Assembly: GCF_009687865.1 (NCBI RefSeq)
Contig: NZ_BLAE01000034.1
Span: 1-64,000, forward strand
Direction of reading: 5' to 3'
Length of the DNA: 64,000 bases
Source of the DNA: Acrocarpospora macrocephala
Lineage (GTDB): Bacteria > Actinomycetota > Actinomycetes > Streptosporangiales > Streptosporangiaceae
A program made the translations under genes and the position numbers. How positions within the stretch are numbered: the first letter of the stretch is position 1; each line of letters opens with the position of its first letter. The notes under the pieces are model-generated. The model worked only from the letters and a program-made list of their open reading frames with translations. It searched no databases and was not told the DNA's origin. Below, one piece after another: positions 60,694-64,000 of the stretch.

Positions 60694-62558
60694 TCCGTGA
60701 TGTACACCGGCGCACCGATCTTGGTCGTGTCGGCCGCGTCGCCCACGCCGTTGACGACGTGGTCGATGATTCCGGCGCTGAGGTTGACGGTCATGATGTG
60801 GTGCAGCTTGACGCCCGGGGTGTTGGGCACCTCGAAGCCGTTCTCGGTGTGGATCGACGGGTTGTTCTGGTTGAAGACGTAGACCCCACCGCCGTAGAGG
60901 AGGTGCCTCTTCACGCTCCTGCCGACCTTGTAGGCGGCATAGCCCTCGACGTCGCCGTCCATCCAGTCGGCCTGGGTCGGCGGGTCGTACGGCAGCTCGT
61001 TCTGGTAGAGGATCGTCGTGCCGTCCTCGCCGTTCCAGATGGTGTTGTGCCGCTGGAAGTGCTCGACGAACAGGCCGGTCGCGGTCACGTGGTCGCCGTT
61101 GATGATGGCGCCGTTGCGGCCGGTGTTGGTGTTCCACCGCTGGGTGTCGGTGAAGCCTTCGACACCGTGGTCGGCGCGCCACACCCAGGTGTGGTCGATG
61201 AGCACGTGGTCGCTGTTGACCTCGAGCGCGGTGTTGGTCCTGCCGACGTGCGGTCCGCCAATGCGGAAGTACACGTCGGACAGAGTCGTCGGGTTGTCCG
61301 CCGAGCTGTGGCTCCTCTTGTCCTTCTTGCCCACCTTCAGCAGAACCTGCGACTTCTTGAGACCCGCGTCGATGGTCACGCCGGCGACGATCACGCCGGG
61401 GACGTCGTCGACCTCGACCGGGGTCGAGGCGTTGACGGCGGTGAGCGTGGCGTGCCCGATGCCGAGGACGACCGTGTTCGCGCGCTTGATATCGATGCTC
61501 CGCTCGATGTCGTACACGCCGGGCGTGAGCAGCAGGTGCTTGCCGCGCTCGAGCTCTTTGTTGATGACCTTCACCGAATCGCCCGGCTTCGCGATGAAGA
61601 AGTCGCTGATCGGCAGCGTATAACCCGGGGTCATGCCGTTGGCCCACGTGATGCCACGTGTGCCCTGCTGGGCGGCGGGTACGCGGACGTTGTAATCGCC
61701 CTGCGCGTCGACGAACAGGTAGGGCTTCTCGCGGCTGACGGGAGTGGTCTCGAGGGTGGTGTAGGGAGGGCTCGGGAACCCGGCCTCGGACGGTGCGCCG
61801 ACGACGCCCGAGAAGACCTGGTTCCACACCGCGTTCGACCAACCGGCGACCTCGCTGTTGCGGGTCAGCCACTGCTGTTGCGATCCGTTCGTGACGGACG
61901 GCAGCTTGGAGTCGGCGATGAAGCCCCCGCTGGCGTACTGCGGGCCGGCCGTGCAGTAGTCCATGAGCGACAGGTTGCCGCCGCTGATGTTGAGACGGCG
62001 CAGGGACACCGCCTGGGAGACGGCCCAGAAGTTCGCCGACGAGCGGCAGCCGTCCTGGCCGGCCGCGTTGATGTTGATCGACAGGTTGGACAGGGTGCGC
62101 CAGAAGTTGACCAGCGCGAGGCAGTTGCCGGTGCCGCCGTCCGCCAGGCAGCGGTTGTAGACCTCGACCTTGCCGTTGATGACGACGTCGGTGGGCGAGG
62201 CGCCCAGGCCGGCGATCTCGGTGTAGTAGCCGACCTTGATCTGGAGCGGCTGCTCGGCGGTGCCGTACGTGCCGGGCTTGAAGAGGTACGCGTGACGCGT
62301 GGTGCCCATCTCGTTGTCGACCTGAGCGGCGTGTTTCGCGTCGAGAGTCGCCTGGATCGAGCTGACGGGCATGCTCGGATCGAAGACGGTGACGTTCGGC
62401 CCGAAATCAGGAGCGCCATCGGATGCGGCGGTGGCGGGCGTGCCCGCCGTCATGACGGCGGTCGCGAGCACGAGACCGAACGTGAACGCCCGCCCGATCT
62501 GCCGGCGGCGGGGGCTCCGCCTCGTCACACTCCCGTCGCCGGGAGGCTTGGTCGTCAT
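60678..62558 (-). CDS. Secreted beta-helix protein (pectate-lyase/GH55-like fold)
   Basis: 626 residues from ATG 62558 with AAGGA upstream; in-frame codons up to 62630 precede the signal. The twin-arginine-like start (RRSPRRRQIGRAFTFGLVLA) is cleaved near ATAAS. The body has NVTVFDPSMPVSSIQATLDA, LFKPGTYGTAEQPLQIKVGY, YTEIAGLGASPTDVVINGKV and later DHVLIDHTWVWRADHGVEGF, a parallel beta-helix pattern. Homologues are often mislabelled adenylyl cyclase; I see no cyclase motif. A carbohydrate-active role is likely, supported by the CebR-like box upstream, but the substrate is unknown. Confidence 0.82.
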   Translation of the reverse strand: MTTKPPGDGSVTRRSPRRRQIGRAFTFGLVLATAVMTAGTPATAASDGAPDFGPNVTVFDPSMPVSSIQATLDAKHAAQVDNEMGTTRHAYLFKPGTYGTAEQPLQIKVGYYTEIAGLGASPTDVVINGKVEVYNRCLADGGTGNCLALVNFWRTLSNLSININAAGQDGCRSSANFWAVSQAVSLRRLNISGGNLSLMDYCTAGPQYASGGFIADSKLPSVTNGSQQQWLTRNSEVAGWSNAVWNQVFSGVVGAPSEAGFPSPPYTTLETTPVSREKPYLFVDAQGDYNVRVPAAQQGTRGITWANGMTPGYTLPISDFFIAKPGDSVKVINKELERGKHLLLTPGVYDIERSIDIKRANTVVLGIGHATLTAVNASTPVEVDDVPGVIVAGVTIDAGLKKSQVLLKVGKKDKRSHSSADNPTTLSDVYFRIGGPHVGRTNTALEVNSDHVLIDHTWVWRADHGVEGFTDTQRWNTNTGRNGAIINGDHVTATGLFVEHFQRHNTIWNGEDGTTILYQNELPYDPPTQADWMDGDVEGYAAYKVGRSVKRHLLYGGGVYVFNQNNPSIHTENGFEVPNTPGVKLHHIMTVNLSAGIIDHVVNGVGDAADTTKIGAPVYITDYPAP

Positions 62559-62641
62559 ACGGTTCGTCCTTTCCGCTGCGCGTGCAGCGGTCATTTGGGG
62601 GGCTGAGACCCTTCGACGGGCGGCCGACACCGCCGGATCGC

Positions 62642-62653
62642 GAGAGCGCTCTC
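62642..62653. promoter_or_regulatory. LacI/CebR-like operator upstream of the beta-helix gene
   Basis: GAGAGCGCTCTC is a perfect palindrome 84 nt upstream of the ATG and matches the core of CebR-type LacI operators (GGGAGCGCTCCC). This suggests repression lifted by oligosaccharides. Confidence 0.6.
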
Positions 62654-62776
62654 TCGAAGAAGGGCAATACTTGTATCAAGGACTGAAGGAATGGTTGAGA
62701 TGTTTCTATCGCGTGAACTCGTCAGAGCACAAGTACACGAACGGTGGGCGGCAGCTACGGGCTTCCGGCAGCGAGA

Positions 62777-63964
62777 TCACGATGTCCGGAGGGCGTCGGT
62801 GGGGTTGAGGCGCGCGGCCCGGCCGGCCGGGTAGAGGCCGGCCACGGCACCGATGACGAGCGTCGCCGCGAGGCCGCCCCAGACGCCGGTCACCGGTACC
62901 AGGGTCTGCCAGCCGCGCGACGTGGCGACGGCGTAGGTGACCGCGATGCCGAGTACCGCGCCGGCCACCCCGCCGAGTGCGGAGAGCAGCAGCGATTCGC
63001 TCAGGAACTGGGCGGCGATGTGCCGGCGGGCAGCGCCGAGTGCCCGCCGGAGGCCGATCTCGGTACGGCGTTCGAGCACCGAGATGACCATGACGTTGGC
63101 GATCCCGACGCCGCCGACGAGCAGCGCGATCGCGCCGAGGCCGAGGAGCAGCGAGGTGATGGAGTCGGCGACGAGCAGCCGGGATGCGAGCGCGTCGGAG
63201 GGCCGGCTGACATCGACGGTGTTCGGCTCGGCCGGGTTGGCCGCCCGGGCCAGCATGGTGGCGACCAGCGCGGTCCGGTCGGTGTCCGCCCGCACGTACA
63301 GGCGGGTTGGGTGGCCGTCGAAGCCGAAGTGCTCGGCGGCGACCGGCAGCCCGATGAGGGCGGCCCGGTCGACCTCCGGGGCGAGCTCGAGCGGGCGCAG
63401 CACCCCGGCGACGGTGAACCAGTGCCCGCCCAGCCAGACCCGGGTACCGGCGTCGACGCGGTCGATGCCGAGCTGGGACGCGGCGTCGTGGCCGAGCACC
63501 ACGACCGGGTACCGGGTGGTGGCCTCGTTGAGGAAGACGCCGGTGGCCAGCTGCCCGTCGAGCGTGCCGAGGAGGGACGGGTCGGTGGCGCGGACCTCTA
63601 TGCCACCGGTGCGGTAGGCGGGTACCCGGTCGGTCCGGAACACCTGTACCTGGGCCAGATCGGCCGTGGCGGTGACCCGCTGCACGCCGTCGGTCCGGGC
63701 GACACCGGTGGCGGCGTGCTCCGGCAACCGCGCCGCGTCACCGCCGACCCGCTGCCCGTTGGCCACGGTGAGAAGGTTGGTACCCAGCCGGTCGATGCGG
63801 GCCAGCAGGTCGGCCTGGCTTGAGCGGGTGATGCCGAGGACGCCGACGATGGCGGCGATGCCGATCGCGATGCCCAGTATGGACAGTGCGGCTCGCAGCG
63901 GGCGGCTGCGCATGCCGATGGTCGCCAGCGAGAGCAGGTCCGCGGCGCGTACCCGGGAGATCAT
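62777..63964 (-). CDS. MacB/FtsX-type ABC transporter permease
   Basis: 395 residues from ATG 63964, which overlaps the stop of the upstream ATPase gene (ATGA); ATG 63973 is possible. One N-terminal helix (LRAALSILGIAIGIAAIVGV) precedes a periplasmic-type MacB_PCD domain (about 50-240; VVVLGHDAASQLGIDRVDAG). Three C-terminal helices follow (SITSLLLGLGAIALLVGGVG, SALGGVAGAVLGIAVTYAVA, GLAATLVIGAVAGLYPAGRA). VISVLERRTEIGLRRALGA is the coupling helix typical of the family. It exports or extracts substrates with the ATPase. Confidence 0.92.
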   Translation of the reverse strand: MISRVRAADLLSLATIGMRSRPLRAALSILGIAIGIAAIVGVLGITRSSQADLLARIDRLGTNLLTVANGQRVGGDAARLPEHAATGVARTDGVQRVTATADLAQVQVFRTDRVPAYRTGGIEVRATDPSLLGTLDGQLATGVFLNEATTRYPVVVLGHDAASQLGIDRVDAGTRVWLGGHWFTVAGVLRPLELAPEVDRAALIGLPVAAEHFGFDGHPTRLYVRADTDRTALVATMLARAANPAEPNTVDVSRPSDALASRLLVADSITSLLLGLGAIALLVGGVGIANVMVISVLERRTEIGLRRALGAARRHIAAQFLSESLLLSALGGVAGAVLGIAVTYAVATSRGWQTLVPVTGVWGGLAATLVIGAVAGLYPAGRAARLNPTDALRTS

Positions 63965-64000
63965 TCGGTCCATCCGGTGTCGGCGACGATCCGGCCGTCG
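63961..64000 (-). CDS. ABC transporter ATPase, C-terminal end only
   Basis: The last 12 codons read DGRIVADTGWTE and then stop, the usual tail of LolD/MacB-type ATPases. The rest lies beyond the window. It overlaps the permease start by 3-4 nt. Confidence 0.7.
   Translation of the reverse strand, partial: DGRIVADTGWTE

Noticed and set aside
1-64000. tRNA, rRNA, CRISPR arrays, intact insertion sequences or att sites
   Set aside because: Read for but not seen; no transposase text or cloverleaf was found, though short tRNA genes could escape visual reading.

Overview
The DNA is very GC-rich, starts genes with ATG or GTG behind AGGAGG-type sites, and packs genes with ATGA/GTGA overlaps. Its gene families (DUF6879/DUF5753 modules, large LuxR ATPases, ROK regulators, AA10-CBM2 secreted enzymes, SoxR without SoxS) are typical of a filamentous actinomycete. 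Streptosporangiaceae-like (Nonomuraea, Streptosporangium) is my guess from general resemblance; no rRNA or other taxonomic marker is present.

Layout. 1-3.5 kb: accessory genes, namely a truncated winged-helix/TPR protein, a coupled three-gene small protein/DUF6879/XRE-DUF5753 module, and two unknown proteins. 3.5-19.2 kb: the main feature, a thiopeptide-type RiPP cluster. A minus-strand train runs from 16449 to 3549: precursor 1, an Ocin-ThiF/F-type leader-binding protein, seven more precursors, a YcaO cyclodehydratase, a SagB-type azoline oxidase, a split LanB dehydratase (glutamylation half, then elimination half) and an M50 membrane protease with a PqqD-like front domain. A divergent LuxR-family ATPase regulator sits at the head. 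All eight precursors share one leader (ELAALExETFEIxEIAD, ending near AExPxD) but carry different Ser/Thr/Cys cores. A ninth core survives without a leader, out of frame, behind the last precursor. I see only one elimination-type protein, so no separate pyridine synthase, and no transporter or immunity gene. The set therefore predicts either a family of linear azole/dehydroalanine peptides (goadsporin logic) or a thiopeptide pathway finished by genes elsewhere.

19.2-36.8 kb: a mosaic of SnoaL-like proteins, an orphan XRE protein, vWA/TPR remnants, soxR with a divergent target, exonuclease III, a secreted LTD-nuclease, a 906-residue deaminase-motif protein resembling a polymorphic toxin, an RloA/RloB (AbiL-like) defence pair, a pRiA4b ORF-3 protein, an SDR tail fragment, and two divergent ROK paralogues.

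36.9-64 kb: a 1925-residue secreted ThuA/sugar-dehydrogenase megaprotein, a hydantoinase pair with a GAF-histidine kinase and a GAF regulator, a MarR-controlled membrane protein/SDR operon with an intact operator, YihY, a secreted AA10 LPMO, a LuxR regulator, a BBE-type flavoenzyme, an epoxide hydrolase, a WYL regulator, a secreted beta-helix enzyme with a CebR-like box upstream, and an ABC permease whose ATPase gene leaves the window.
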